DNA of 64,000 nucleotides from Mytilus edulis (taxonomy: Eukaryota > Mollusca > Bivalvia > Mytilida > Mytilidae), in NCBI RefSeq assembly GCF_963676685.1, contig NC_092345.1, positions 31,457,585 to 31,521,584 on the forward strand, written 5' to 3'. Below the pieces are notes generated by a model. It ran no database searches. It had not been told where the DNA came from and saw only the letters and a list, made by a program, of their open reading frames with translations. Positions within the stretch are counted from its first letter, which is position 1. Each line of letters starts with the position of its first letter. The position numbers and the translations under genes were made by a program. This document shows positions 43,250-55,995 of the stretch, piece after piece.

Positions 43250-44236
43250 TAATTGATATGGGGATGGGAGCCAATAAACGATTTTTTTGATAGACAAAGG
43301 GTGTCTTATTTTTCTAGGATTCAAGGCCTTGACTCAAGTAAATTATGTCGAATTGTATTTGAAGATCTCAAGTCCTTAAAGCTTCAAAGGGGATGGGACT
43401 ATCCACAATATATGATATGGTTGGTCTGGATCACTTTTATAATTCGAATGTCAACTCTTATATATTTAAACAGTTTCTTGGAAGGTTTGTCCGGAGAAGG
43501 CAATATCAAGAAATAAACAATAAAAGCAGTCTAGATATTTTCTCAAAATTTAACTTTGCACAAGGAAAGCAACCATATCTGACGAACTTGCTGGACTTCA
43601 AGTCTGCAAGACTCAAAATATTAATACGGACAAATTGTTTACCTATAAACAAAGTCTTGTATAGGATGAATCTTAGCGAGAGTCCAACTTGCCAAATGTG
43701 TTTATTTATTTCTGAAGAGTCCATTGAACATTTCCTATTAGAGTGTTCTGGCTTCTCCTCAATCCGTAATAAATACATATCTGATATAAATGAATATCTA
43801 CGTTTTGCTTTCCCGGGCCTCTGCTTCACAGAGTTATCGTTCTACGATAAAATACAAAAACTGATTGCTGTTATCAGGTTGATCCCTACATTAGTAAAAC
43901 ATTGGACAGTTTAAGTAAAAAGATGTTCAGTGAAATGTACTCTAAGAGACAATTGGTTTTGGAACCTAAACTTTAAATGTTATTTTTTTACGTTACTTTT
44001 AGTTTAGTTTATATTTTTATGCTGTACATGATGTTTATTTTTCTTATGTAAAGATGATGTCTTATTTTACTATGTACCAATTTTAAGTCTGAAAATGTTT
44101 TATGAATATTTTTACTTGTCTGTATATATTCATTGCATATGTTGTTAGACGCATTTGTGGATACCCCGTCCGCAAGTGCCCCCGTTGTAAAGGGGTGGTT
44201 TCTAAATAAATATATATAAATATATATATATATATA
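43250..44236 (+). pseudogene. 5'-truncated non-LTR retrotransposon (LINE) with ORF2 C-terminus
   Basis: Readings INDFFDRQRVSYFSRIQGL and KLCRIVFEDLKSLKL lie in one frame, and from about 43,393 another frame continues to TAA at 43,914 with ILIRTNCLPINKVLYRMNL, then CQMC..ESIEHFLLEC. The latter is the Cys/His motif found after the reverse transcriptase of many LINEs. The frame change at about 43,390 is a disabling shift. After the stop comes a 3' UTR ending 'aaaggggtggtttctaaata' and a TA-rich tail at 44,206-44,236. It is dead on arrival or degraded. Confidence 0.75.
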
Positions 44237-44487
44237 ATGTCTAAAAATAGCTACAATCAACATTCAATCTATTTAAGCGTAGATCAGTTTGTGAAAATAA
44301 ACTGATACAGTTACTGAATTAAAATTATATAAATGTCTAAAAATATAACTTAAACACGCTAATTAATACATTAAAAAGTTCTATTAGATTTCAAATAGAA
44401 ATACGCAATATTTCGCTAAACAAATTATAGCTTCATCAGGCGTGTGCATCTCTCAAGGTGAAATCGGATGCATGACAAAAAAAAAAA

Positions 44488-44575
44488 TCAAGAATGTTAT
44501 TTAGGTTCTTTCACTAAGTTTTCTTGTTTCATTATCTTTCAGATTGTGTCATCCCCGTAAATGAAACAATACATG
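44488..44575 (+). repeat. Left arm of an 88-bp inverted repeat pair (partner 48,975-49,062)
   Basis: 'tcaagaatgttatttaggtt' to 'aatgaaacaatacatg' is repeated inverted at 48,975-49,062 with one mismatch found. The arms bracket the first five stomatin coding exons. Confidence 0.85.
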
Positions 44576-44689
44576 ATGTGTAGCTTAATCTATGCAAGAG
44601 TTGAGAAAAAGTGTAACATATTGATTGATGTTGCATAAAATATGTTTGTAGCTACAACTACATGTATATATATAAAAACGCAATATTTT

Positions 44690-44880
44690 TCAACAGAGAA
44701 TAAGCTTCGTTTTGAGTGTATAATAGTAGCGGCTGAAGACCATCTCTGGGTGCGAGATTTTCTCGTTTTGTTTAAGACCTATTGGTGGCATTGGAAGGTG
44801 TCTGCTCTTTTGTCGGGTTGTTGTCTCATTGGTACATTTCCTGTTTCCATTCTCAATTTTATACTTTTGAACGAAAGTTA
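44690..44880 (+). repeat. Interspersed repeat fragment related to the R1 3' end
   Basis: 'gcggctgaagaccatctctg' and 'tcgggttgttgtctcattgg' have the look of a dispersed repeat ending in a T-rich tail. The 79-codon ORF over it is not supported. Confidence 0.45.
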
Positions 44881-45060
44881 AAAAGAAAAATAACAGTCCT
44901 ATTATCATTACAATGGGTCTTTACAAAGAAAGTTCGTGTTTAATAGTTGACAGCGATGTTTAAAATATTGATTGATCTTAAGTATGATACATATTCGTAT
45001 ACATATATAGAGAGTTTTCATCATAGTAGCGATGAGATCTATGTTATCTATTACTTTGTA

Positions 45061-45330
45061 GGTTAACTAAAGATGAGATATAGGTTATTATGTCTAATTT
45101 GCTTATTTGTAGGTTAATGAAAGACGAGATATAGGTTATTATATCTAATTTGCTTATTTGTAGGTTAATGAAAGAAGAAATATAGGTTATTATGTCTAAC
45201 TTTACTTATTTGTAGGTTAATGAAAGGAGAGATGTAGGTTATTATGTCTAACTTTACTTATTTGTAGGTTAATGAAAGGAGAGATGTAGGTTATTATGTC
45301 TAACTTTACTTATTTGTAGGTAAATTAACG
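45061..45330 (+). repeat. 51-52-bp minisatellite directly upstream of the stomatin start
   Basis: 'ggttaatgaaag' or a variant recurs at 45,061, 45,112, 45,163, 45,215, 45,267 and (as 'ggtaaattaacg') 45,319. Each unit contains 'tttacttatttgtag', an acceptor-like sequence. The last unit ends 32 bp before the stomatin ATG. Confidence 0.85.
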
Positions 45331-45361
45331 ACGTAACCAGATATCTGTGAACATCTATTCG

Positions 45362-48300
45362 ATGGAGAGTAACAAGGGTGAGTTCTACGTTTCAATTTTG
45401 TAATAAAGTGATAATTGCTAGAAATATGTGCATTTCGCTTCAAATATGTGTTAGAAAAATATATACTTTGCATACACATTATTTTTCATGTTTCAAAAAC
45501 ACACAACTAAGATCATATGATCATACGGATGCCACAATTTGTATGAATGCTATCATAATTAGAAGTTTGGTGTGTAGATTTACACTGAAAATGCATAAAC
45601 GATAGAAGGTCAAATGGGGATATCGAATTAAAACGTTTAAACCCATTGCATTTGTATGTATCGGTCCTAATTCGGGAACCTGATGTTCAGCATTGGCCTT
45701 ACTCTCAGGCATATTAAGTGTGGAGGCGGGAGTCCAAATATTTGTAATGAGGTCAACTCTTTCCATTTCTAAACTGGTACATTTGACCATATAAAATGGA
45801 ACGTTTTTTGTCACATTTAAATTTGACTGCAGATTCATACATGCAAATTATTACAAAGATGAAAATATGACAAAAACAGCAAAAAGACGAAAAGAATTGT
45901 ACCCTTTATCTAATCCTAGGAACTTAACAGATTACGAATACTAAATTCAATGATAAACCATAGAACAAAATGTTTCATAAGTTTTATTTCATACTTTTGC
46001 TTGAAATATAGGCTAATAAATTATTTTCTCTTAGTAGGTCCGGATGCTCGGCAAGTTAGTGATGACGGACCCGGATGTTGTGGGTGTATATTGATGGGAC
46101 TATCGTATTTTATTGTGGGCATATTTTTCCCATTTTCTCTGGCTATGTGCATAAAGGTAAGCATATTTCCAATACAAATATAACGTGTTATATACCATTT
46201 CTTAAATTAGGGACTGAAAAATATGACATAAAAACGGAACAATTTGTTCCATTAATAAAGTTGGACCATGTATCACATTCCATGGAGAATCGCCCTGTTT
46301 CTGATATAATTATAGGGCACTGCAATGCATTAACTTACTGTAATCAGCTTACAAGTCACAGTCCAATTGTTGAATTAAAGTCATATAAAAAAAAAAAGAG
46401 GCTACTCAGCCCCGTTTTCTTTTCTTGCTAAACATTTTTAACTGCATACACTTGCCTTCGGGAAATATAATGACTTCTTCATAGATGACTGGATTGTTTG
46501 AATATTGTAAGATATTCGGTTCTTTTCTAAAAAAATAATCTGTTGACATCAGATGTTTTTTACATTGTTTTAGAATCAGTCGAATAACGTTTAAAAAAAA
46601 AACAAAAAAAAACAATGCGATAATTTTATTTCTTTCTCATTATCTCTATTCTTGAAAATCTGGACCAAAATTTTAGTACTTTTTTTTGGATAATAACAAT
46701 AAATATGTCCAAGTGTACAAAGTATGACATACATGATTACAATCTAATCAAGTACTAGATTCAATAGGATATGTGTTTTAATTTTATTCCAGATTGTTCA
46801 AGAGTATGAAAGAGCTGTAATATTCCGGCTAGGTCGAGTCCTACCAGGAGGCGCAAAGGGACCAGGTTAGTTGTACCAGTTTCCTAACTTTTCAATCTTT
46901 GTCTCGTCACTTGGCGTTCGTTGTCTGTATTGAGACGTGACTCTTCCATGGAATGACTGAACCAAATTAAACTTAACTCAAGTGGCATTTTCAATTCTGT
47001 AATTTCACGGATTTTTATGATTTTTTTCAAGCAACTTGAACATGTGTAGAACTACACATGAACATCAAAACAAATTTACAATTAGCTTATACACACTCGG
47101 AGATATAGTAAATCAAAATTGAGATTGGAAATGGGAATATGTCATAAAGACAACACTCCAAGCAAAGAGCAGAAAACATGGAGAATGAGAAAGAATAACA
47201 AATGTATAGGGTACACGTACATGTATTTGTAAACATATTGAATAGCATGACTATAAGGGGCGACATCAAAAAATCAGTGAAGGATAAAAAAACTTAATTC
47301 AAATAGTTTGGGTCAAATAGTTTGGGGTGGGGGTCAAATCGCTGCAAGTTTTGTATAAATTGACATCGATTTTACATATTATCCTTATTGGTCAATCAAT
47401 GTTTCCCAAATTAAATTAAGAGGGTGTTAGGGGGGTCAGTGAAAAAAATATATGAATTAGGTTTTTTTTTATCCTTCATAGAACTTTTGATGTCGTCCCT
47501 AAATTGTCCTTTTTCAAAAGCCTGTCATACGAAATTTCCTGAAATATTATATGCTATCAAGGAAAAACGGGAGTATGTTTTCCATCATGATTTGCGACAA
47601 AACTAACATTTTCTATATTTACAACTTTGTATAATAAAAACAGGCACGAAACAGTTATGCGTGAATAAATTTCCATGTGTTTTAAAATCTGTATTGTAAA
47701 TATACACGGCATAGTAATAATTCATAAATAAATTGAAAAAAAATATATCAAACCCGAACATCAAATTTCCAAAGTTGACTTGGTGCACTGCACAAACTAC
47801 CAATCTAATGACAGGAACCTAAATTACTACAATACTCTATAAATGCCACACTCGTGTATAGAATTGACGGAACTAATATGAAATCTGCACCGTATCATAA
47901 AGAGTAACTTACAAGTACTATTGGGCCTGTAACTATGTTTTCTTCCAAATAATGAAATATGTCCTCGATTTGTATCTAATTGATTAGATTTCAAGTAACT
48001 TATAATTTTGTAGGGATGTTCTTCATTTTACCATGTCTGGATGATTTTAAGAAAGTTGATTTACGTACAGTTGCTAACGACGTCCCCCCTCAAGAGGTAG
48101 GATTTTTACTTCTGAAAATACTGATTTCATCTCACAGATATAGTTGAAACCCATTTTATGCACTATGTTTTCAAAATGTATTCAAATTACACGTTTTTTT
48201 ATTGCACTATGTACGAATTTACATATTTACTTATATTAGAATTTCAATTTCCGTGGAAATTGTTTGATATTGGAGAACAGTATCTTAATTATCTTATAAC

Positions 48301-51300
48301 ATTAACTTATTCTCTGCATTAAATTTTATATGTTTGCCTGGGGAATTGTGAAAAGCTTCCTTTGGAAGTATATTTATAATGGAAATGGATTAAAAAAAGC
48401 TTTGGAACAAAATCAACACATAACATGATGAAAGAATGGCTATGCTGGCACTTCAGGTACTACACGATAGACAAAAATCTGGAAAAATATTTCCTACGGC
48501 TTTAATCGACTATACACAGCTAAGGACGTGCAGAATACACAGTTTGGACTTTTTAAAGTATCATCAAGACTTCAAAACATCATTGTCCATATTTAAATGA
48601 AATGGTTGCTCTCTCATTACCATTTTAATATATTTGAATTTTAGATTTTAACTAAAGATTCCGTGACTGTAGCAGTTGATGCAGTAATTTACAGCAGTAT
48701 ATATGATCCGACCATGTCTGTTATTAATGTTGAAAACGCTGACGCCTCTACCAGGTTGCTAGCAGCAACGACGTTAAGGAATGTTCTCGGTACAAAAAAT
48801 ATGTCGGAAATTTTAAGCGACAGAGACAGTATTGCACATCAAATGAAGGTACAAAAATTGTTAAAAAACAAAAGTTTGTGATATATCATCATTTTGTGTT
48901 AAAACATGTATGCACATTTATAGTTCACTGAAACTTCCAGACCAGGGGACATTTATTGGTTTCATTTTTCATATCATGTATTGTTTCATTTACGGGGATG
49001 ACACAATCTGAAAGATAAGGAAACAAGAAAACTTAGTGAAAGAACCTAAATAACATTCTTGATTTATTTTGATATTGCTGTCAAAGTTCATTTTTAGGTT
49101 GAAATGTTAAACTGAAAATCTTAAAATCTTAAAAAAATAAAATACAGTGTTAATGTCTGTATCATTTTGGTCTTTTGTGGATAGTTGTCTCTATGGCAAT
49201 CATACCCTATCTTCTTTTTTTATATTAAAATCACTCAGAATGAAATGAAAACCAGAGGAAATTTGGAAATTTGCTTTAAATGTATACAGAACACGCCTTA
49301 TTCATGTTATTGTTAGAATATCTTTCGTGAACAGAACACCAAAAGGTACAAAACCTTATGCATGTAGGCAATTGAAAGCAATGCAAATGCTACATAAATA
49401 CCAACATCAAAAATATTATCAACATTCCTGCGTATTGTTATCCTTGTTTGTGTTTCCCTCGATTTAAACCAAAAAAATCTCAAGACTGAGAATTCTTTAT
49501 CTACCACTTCTTTATGAACAAAACTTTTGGGAAAAAAAAACCGATAAGTATATCATCAAGTCTGATAATTATGGTTGATATATAAAACAAATTAAGAAGT
49601 GTAAATTTCATATGCGAAATGATAATTTATAAGTTCCCTTAAAATTTATGTTATATCCTATGAATATGGCTATGTGATACGGAAGCCCATTTAGGACCTC
49701 AAAAAATATAATTTTGATTCGAAATCACGAATTTTAATCGTTATCACGAATTGCATAATTCGTTATAACAGATAAAATCTCTGATAACAAATTGGTGGAA
49801 ATCGTTATAACAGATTATGCAATTCGCTATCACATTTTTTTGTAATTTGTAATAACGAATTTAATTCGTAAAAACGAATTACAAAATCTGTTATGCCGAT
49901 TTCAACCAATTCATTATCACAAATTAAATATGTTATAACTTCGTAATAAAGATTTCAAATTATATTTTAGGGATGTCCTAAATAGGCTTCCGTAATGTGA
50001 TGTTGTTTTTTTTATTTTCACTCAAAACATGCAAATAAAAAAAGAAAAGAAAATAACGCAACAAACAATCAATTGAAAGTTATCACAACATCGAACAGTT
50101 AAAAGAACAATATTATAAGTTCACAAAATACTGTCTGTACGTTTGCTGAATTTTTTTCAAACTCGCATAAACAAATCAGTTCATTTATTGTGAACACCAA
50201 ATTTAACGGAAAAACTCAAATGTTCTATTCCTTAAATCATTTATAGATATATCTTTCAATTTTATTCTTTAGGCACTCTTAGACCAAGCTACTGATCCAT
50301 GGGGTATAAGAGTTGAACGAGTTGAAATGTGAGTAGTTCTTAAAATGATTTTCATATTCGTTGACAAGTTAAGACGATTCTTAACTTTCATATATGCATC
50401 CGTTTTTTAGATGAAAAAACATTCTCTTATTTCTTATGGCATATTTAAGATACGCATTTTTTTGTACAAAACATTCATATAAGACGATAGCAAGAAATAC
50501 CAAGAATATATTTAACAAGAATGTGTGCATAGAACACGGATGCCCCACTCGCACTATCATTTTCTATGTTCAGTTGACCGTGAAATAGGGGTCAAAACTC
50601 TAATTTGACTTTAAAATAAAAGGTCATATCATAGAGAACATGTGTACTAAGTTTCAAATTTATTGAACTTCACATTCATCAAAAACTGTCTTCACCAAAA
50701 ACTTTAACCTCAAGCGGGACAGACGGACGGACGAACGAACGGACGGACGCACAGACCGAACAACATACTGTCCATCAATGGGGCATGGAAATCTCATGTA
50801 CAAGATGGACGAAAAACACCACAACCACAGAACACGACGAAACGACAACCAAGAGTCAACGAAACATTTAATCGTCTAATGGTACAAAAATGGGGAAAGT
50901 GATCAAAAATGAATAAACAACATACATAATAAAAACAAACAGAAAAAAATTAAACTGTCTGTATGTTTGCTGATTTTTTTTATGATAATAAACATCAATT
51001 CAACCACCAAAACATTGTTTAAAATATGCATTTCAATTGAATGCATGTAGTAATCATACATTTTATTAACAGCAAAGATGTCCGACTTCCAATGCAACTA
51101 CAAAGAGCCATGGCGGCTGAAGCAGAAGCGTCGAGAGAAGCTCGAGCAAAGGTACGTTGTAATTAGAATTGAATAGTTAATTGACACTACTTATTAAACT
51201 GTTAATAGTAATGAGGCTGAAATTTCCAGTAAAATCCTATGTAAGGTTATTTTTGTGTTGCAATTAACAAATGACCTATGGGAAGCAAATGAAACCATAT

Positions 51301-52083
51301 CATATTACCACATAGATGACATAGAAGCAATATGTATCTTAACAGTTTGTATATATACAATAGCTTTCGTATAGACTTCTGATTCGTGAACATAAATATG
51401 CGCCAAGCGTGAACAGTTAATATTAGTTTTTAATTATATACACAGACATAAAAATAAGTTAACAGAAATATCAAATTCAAAGTTAAATACCAAAAGGGAG
51501 GTAGATAAAACCTGACAAAACAAACGCTCGGTTATAAACCAATTGAACACATTAAAAATAACTGTCATATTTGTGACTTAAAACGCATTTTCCGAAGAAA
51601 ATGGCTTTACAATTGGTGTTAAAGCTAGCTAAATGTATGGCATTTATTTATAGTTTCGATATATTGACAAATTTGGATGAAGATCCCAAACAAATGAAAC
51701 AGATGTAATAGGTTAACGTGACAATGATATGTATCCGGCAACCAAACATGTGCTAATTGCCGCCACACAACTGACTTTAAAAAATCATACAAACTATAAA
51801 ATAAATCCGTCAAAGACGCCAACAAAAAACTGTTTATAGTTGATAGTACAAGTAAATGTAATCCCCATCCAAGATATATTTCATTCTAATACAGGTAATA
51901 GCAGCAGAGGGAGAACAACATGCATCACTTGCTTTGAAGGAAGCAGCTGACATCATGGCCTCCAGTCCAGCCGCTATACAACTTCGATACCTGCAGACAC
52001 TTAGCACGATAGCATCTGAGAAGAATTCTACTATTATTTTTCCGCTTCCAATCGACATGCTTGCGGCGTTTGGAAAGAAATGA
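45362..52083 (+). CDS. STOM: Stomatin (band 7/SPFH membrane scaffold), eight coding exons, complete
   Basis: Exons 45,362-45,377, 46,035-46,156, 46,793-46,865, 48,014-48,096, 48,645-48,848, 50,273-50,328, 51,073-51,151 and 51,895-52,083 sum to 822 nt (273 residues plus TGA), all GT/AG with consistent phases. An N-terminal CCGC (likely palmitoylated) precedes a membrane hairpin with the conserved proline ([17 protein letters not shown]). The SPFH core follows: [83 protein letters not shown], then an EA-rich coiled coil and the oligomerising tail [20 protein letters not shown]. Stomatins are cholesterol-binding raft proteins that modulate ion channels. Exon 1 is tiny and the second exon's acceptor has a 3-base alternative (tag/tagtag). 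An AATAAA lies ~70 bp after the stop. Confidence 0.92.
47090..47235 (-). repeat. R2-like repeat fragment in stomatin intron 3
   Basis: 'gggaatatgtcataaagaca' and 'caagcaaagagcag' resemble the start of R2 at 12,150. Confidence 0.45.
47257..47499. mobile_element. 243-bp PIF/Harbinger-like MITE in stomatin intron 3
   Basis: TAA at 47,254-47,256 and 47,500-47,502 flanks GGGGCGACATCAAAA at the left and TTTTGATGTCGTCCC at the right (one mismatch), extended by 'gaaggataaaaaaac' and its inverse. TWA duplication and GGG ends fit PIF/Harbinger. Confidence 0.75.
48975..49062 (-). repeat. Right arm of the 88-bp inverted repeat pair
   Basis: Inverse of 44,488-44,575 with one mismatch, inside stomatin intron 5. 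Confidence 0.85.
49150..49225 (+). repeat. R1 3' fragment in stomatin intron 5
   Basis: 'ggatagttgtctctatggca' and 'atcttctttttttat' match the end of R1. Confidence 0.6.
49680..49992. mobile_element. 313-bp foldback MITE with TA flanks in stomatin intron 5
   Basis: CGGAAGCC.ATTTAGGAC at the left and GTCCTAAATAGGCTTCCG at the right, each bordered by TA. The interior consists of 'cgttataacagat' and 'aattcgt' motifs in both orientations, so nearly the whole element can self-pair. Confidence 0.75.
50516..50740 (+). repeat. Interspersed repeat R5 in stomatin intron 6
   Basis: 'aacaagaatgtgtgcataga' begins it and a 'gacggacggacgaacgaac' simple repeat ends it. It is inverted relative to 36,185-36,420. 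Confidence 0.65.
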
Positions 52084-52152
52084 ATTAATATCTATCAATA
52101 ACAATAATGACTAGGCTTTAGAGGGAATTCCTCTGAGATTCTGTATCTTGTC

Positions 52153-52158
52153 AATAAA
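52153..52158 (+). terminator. Candidate stomatin polyadenylation signal AATAAA
   Basis: First AATAAA after the stop codon, 69 bp downstream. Functional use is not shown. Confidence 0.4.
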
Positions 52159-54421
52159 TCCACCTTTTTCATATTTAATCATTGGTAAATTGATCACAAT
52201 ATATCCATGGATAATTATCAAACTATCTTTCCAATCTAATATCAAAGAGCAATAGTTTTTTCTTCAAATAAGTGTGATATTTTAATGAAGAATCATATTG
52301 GATTTTAAAGTCATTTACTATTTTTACACATGAATTCTATAACTTTTGTGATCATAGTCAATGATGTCGCCACACAGAGACTATATCGATTATATATTTC
52401 ATATATAAGAGTAGCTGTTTACTTATGTTCGGAGGACTTGGCGATAACAGAGAACCTACATGTACATGTATTGTGTAGAAGACCAACATAAACAGGACGA
52501 AACCTGCTGCATTGTTAACGCCTAAGGACGATCCAGTAAAACAAGAACACGTGATCAGTTTGTTATGTTATAATGACTGTGATGTACTGTATATGTGTTA
52601 ATTTTTACCTCTATTTTCAAAATTGAGGTTCACCTTTTATCTTTTAGAGTTCGTTAAATCCATGACTTCTGATCAGAGTTCGTTAAATCCATGACTTCTG
52701 ATCATTGTCATTTTTCGATATACAAAGTCACAAGCAATAACTCTCTCATGGCAAAGAAGTATATAATCTGCCTATTTTAGAACGATAATTGAAAATAATG
52801 TTTTTTTGTATTCTCCGAGATCAAGAAGTTGAAATAAAAAATGTCCTGTAGTCTCATTATGCAGTAGATCGTATATCAAACCAAATGGTTTTCAGCATAA
52901 CCATGAAAACGGAGAAATACCATAAACATTGTAACTGCACGAAACACGCAACATATCTTTAATTGAAAATGAAATTTTCAAGACCAAAAGCTATTTTAAG
53001 TATTGATTTTACCATAAACGAATGACAAATTTGTCTTCATTTTAAAGTTACACAGTTTAACAATAAACATTAAATTTACATGGACTCAAATAACCATTCT
53101 CAATTAAGACTAAATCGTTACGTTTAAAATAAATGATTTCTTAGAATTTGGAAAATATTTTTATATTATTCCTATTCCTATTTGATTTTTCGAGAAAATG
53201 ACACTGCTCATGCACTCCAAGCCGGGATGATGGTAACGCTGAAGTTCAATGGTCTAATCAAAATACATTTGCAATGATTTTCGTGTCGATGGGAGGAGTC
53301 TATGTATATGTTAAAGGGTTTAAGCAGTTTTTAAAGTTGATAAGGGGTTTGTTAACTTTTGATACTAAGAGAAACGTTCTGCAGCGATTGTTTCGATAGA
53401 TATCTACAAAAGGATCTGTTTTAAGGATTGTGGAGCGTGACATTTTCTAAATACATACGGGTACACAAACAGACTTTGTAGTGTATACAAGATACGAAAT
53501 CAACCGCGAACACTAAATCCATGAAATCATGAGGTCGACGTCAGTGGAGCCTTGTCTGACGAAAATCCCATATACCCGAAAAAGTAAGCGTAATACTGGC
53601 AATAAATGAGTGTTACACATGGAAAACAAATCTTTTGTTTCTTCAAAGCATTTGTTGAACCAACCGGTTATACAGATCCAAAGAATGTTTATATGTTTGT
53701 CAGGTATGAAAATGCTTCCCCATTTTCTCCTGTTTAAAGTATTTCTATGGTAATATTTTATGTTTCACGTATTGCTTATGTAACATGTCATTTGTTTTTC
53801 TCACATAAAGTTAACAATGAATTTAGTTGCAGGCCCTCTCATTGTAAGGTGTATACCACCATTGATTTCCCCCTATTAGTCTTTGTTAAATTTGCACTTT
53901 TCAAAAAAATGTGCAGAATTTATCTTTGTTTCAAATAAATAAATACTTGGCATGAGTAAAGATTTATCCTGTCCAGTACTCTTAGGAAAAATATCACATA
54001 ACATTTCATTGCATGTAAGAAATTAACCATCACTGGAAGTCAACCAATCAAATGTCTCCCCTTATTTTATCTGTGTACAAGGTTTAGTCACCATGTAACC
54101 TTAAGATTACAAAACATATAGAAATCCCAAATAAAAAAATAATGGTGCTTTGAAATACCCAAGACATGTTTATGACACAGAAATGTTTTACTGCAATAAA
54201 ATGTAGGATTAATTACCTACCGGTGTGTGTCCGTTATGCATACGTTACGCGTCCGTTTTATTTGGTCAGTACTTCAACAGACTCCCAACGGATAACAATT
54301 TTGTCAACGGACAACTTTTATTTTCATCCGTTAGGCGTCCGTTCGTGCTATCCGGTAAGGTGTGACCGAGGCTAAAAGCAATGTTAATAGTAACTTAAGT
54401 TTATAGTCTGACATGGTTCCT
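52159..54421. other. Intergenic DNA between stomatin and the B-box pseudogene
   Basis: Mostly unassigned. A 29-bp unit 'agagttcgttaaatccatga..' is tandemly duplicated at 52,646-52,703. 53,490-53,580 ('tgaaatcatgaggtcgac') resembles a diverged monomer of the 146-bp core at 1.9-2.4 kb. No exon recognised. Confidence 0.45.
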
Positions 54422-55955
54422 TTATTGTATTTTATAAATATTGACTGTGGTATTATAGTTGTTTACTACTAACAGCTCTTTTGATTCACGGTTGTAAGAT
54501 AAACCGGTCGGTTGAGATATACCATCGTCTTCTGTCAGGACAATGTCATGTTTCCCTCTATCATGAGATATTCTATGTATGTTGTTTAAACATCCCCATT
54601 GTTATTGGCACAGATAGCCCAAGGATCAAATTTTGTACGGATTGTGTTCAGAACTTTACCATTGATATCCATCATGGTTAGAGTGTTGCGTTCATTTTTA
54701 CCCATATTTGATCTTTTACACTGGTGATTCCTTCACACATTCCTCCAACATTTATAATCTTTCTACTAGGCTTTAACGACTTGCTACTAGGCTTTAACGA
54801 TGTCAGGTCAATGATTTGGATATATTTATCACCTTGAGATACTAAAGCATATTTGTTTCTATATAATGTAATATATTTTGGTTCAAAGTGCAAATTAATT
54901 TCTTTATAGTTGGATCCATCGTGTTTACATGCAAAAAGTTTTCTACCACTGTACTGACTAAGGAGTATCCTGTTACCAGGGAAAAAACAACCTCTTAAAA
55001 TACACACACCATCACCTAATTTCGTGGTCTGGAATGAATTAATCAGCGACAATTGTCTCTCGTCTCCATGGGATCTGACAAGAACCTGGCTTTGTTGGTC
55101 GAGATCTAGTACAGGTATTGGTACTGGGACATTATCTACCGTTATATTACCCAAATCTAGGAGTATCGTTTTAACATTTGATTCCAATTCTAGAGGATGA
55201 TACGTGAGTGTTGGAATAGTTGCTATTTGAAGTTCTCTTATTTTCAATTCTTTCTGGTGAGTTTTAACATCGAGACATTTTACCACCTTGAATAAATGGA
55301 TTTCAGATGCGTGTTGTTTAAGCGAGTTTAGATCCCTTTTCCATGTAGACAATGAGTCAGTGTTGAAACGGACGCCATCTTTATTTAGGGATATCATATC
55401 TTTACATTGTTTATACTTATTATCAATGTCTTTATGCATATCTGCTTCAAGTTTATCTAAATAATCGACAAGTCTCTGTTTCATTTCCGACACTCTTTTC
55501 TTGATGTTGTTACGAATGTTCTTTAATTCTTCAAGTGTTGTTTCATTTTGACTCAGTATTTTTTCTGTAACCTGACTTAGGTTTTCAATCCTTCTCTCTA
55601 AGTCGGAAATAGCAGTGCTATCTTTCACGCCCATGGCAGCTTTTTCAACTGAGATGATTGGTTTGCAATTCTGATGTGATACAAATACACATAAATTGCA
55701 GACCACCTTGTCATGAGTACAACAGAACAGTACACTCTTATGACGGGGATGAATGTCGCAGTTCTTGGACATTTCAAGAAAAGTTGAAGTACGTTGTTGT
55801 ATTTCTTTACTTGGTACTGTTTGTTGAGCTGGTAACATCTTTTCGTGAATGCTAGTAGTGTGACCAACAACTTCGCTGCATCCATTGCACGCAGATATTG
55901 TTTTTGTGTCTTCATCCCTATGCTGGCAATTGACACCAAATTGACTATCCGCCAT
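54422..55955 (-). pseudogene. RING-less TRIM-like B-box protein, frameshifted and internally deleted
   Basis: A reading from ATG 55,955 (just after acceptor 'tttttctcatattacag') gives 425 residues to 54,678, paralogous to 61,980-63,626. The first B-box has lost ligands: position 7 is G, 31 is G and 34 is T where the paralogue has Cys, and the second His is Q. The second B-box (CDIHPRHKSVLFCC..C..C....H..C) and coiled coil (about 112-225) are intact, with many partial propeller blades after. At 54,695-54,699 a one-base loss in an A run (minus strand) shifts the frame after DQIWV. Homology continues in another frame to LLVVNNYNTTVNIYK near 54,425, but about 49 codons are missing near 54,585, between two GATGT motifs. 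Either a decayed gene or a shortened form ending at 54,678. Confidence 0.8.
54777..54822 (-). repeat. 24-bp in-frame duplication in the B-box paralogue
   Basis: 'ctactaggctttaacga' occurs twice in succession, giving SLKPSSKSLKPSRK where the paralogue has a single FKPGRK. Confidence 0.8.
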
Positions 55956-55995
55956 ACTACTGTAATATGAGAAAAACATAACCTTTGCATTAAAA

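Noticed and set aside
43506..43829. 107-codon minus-strand ORF
   Set aside because: It is the antisense shadow of the LINE ORF2 fragment.
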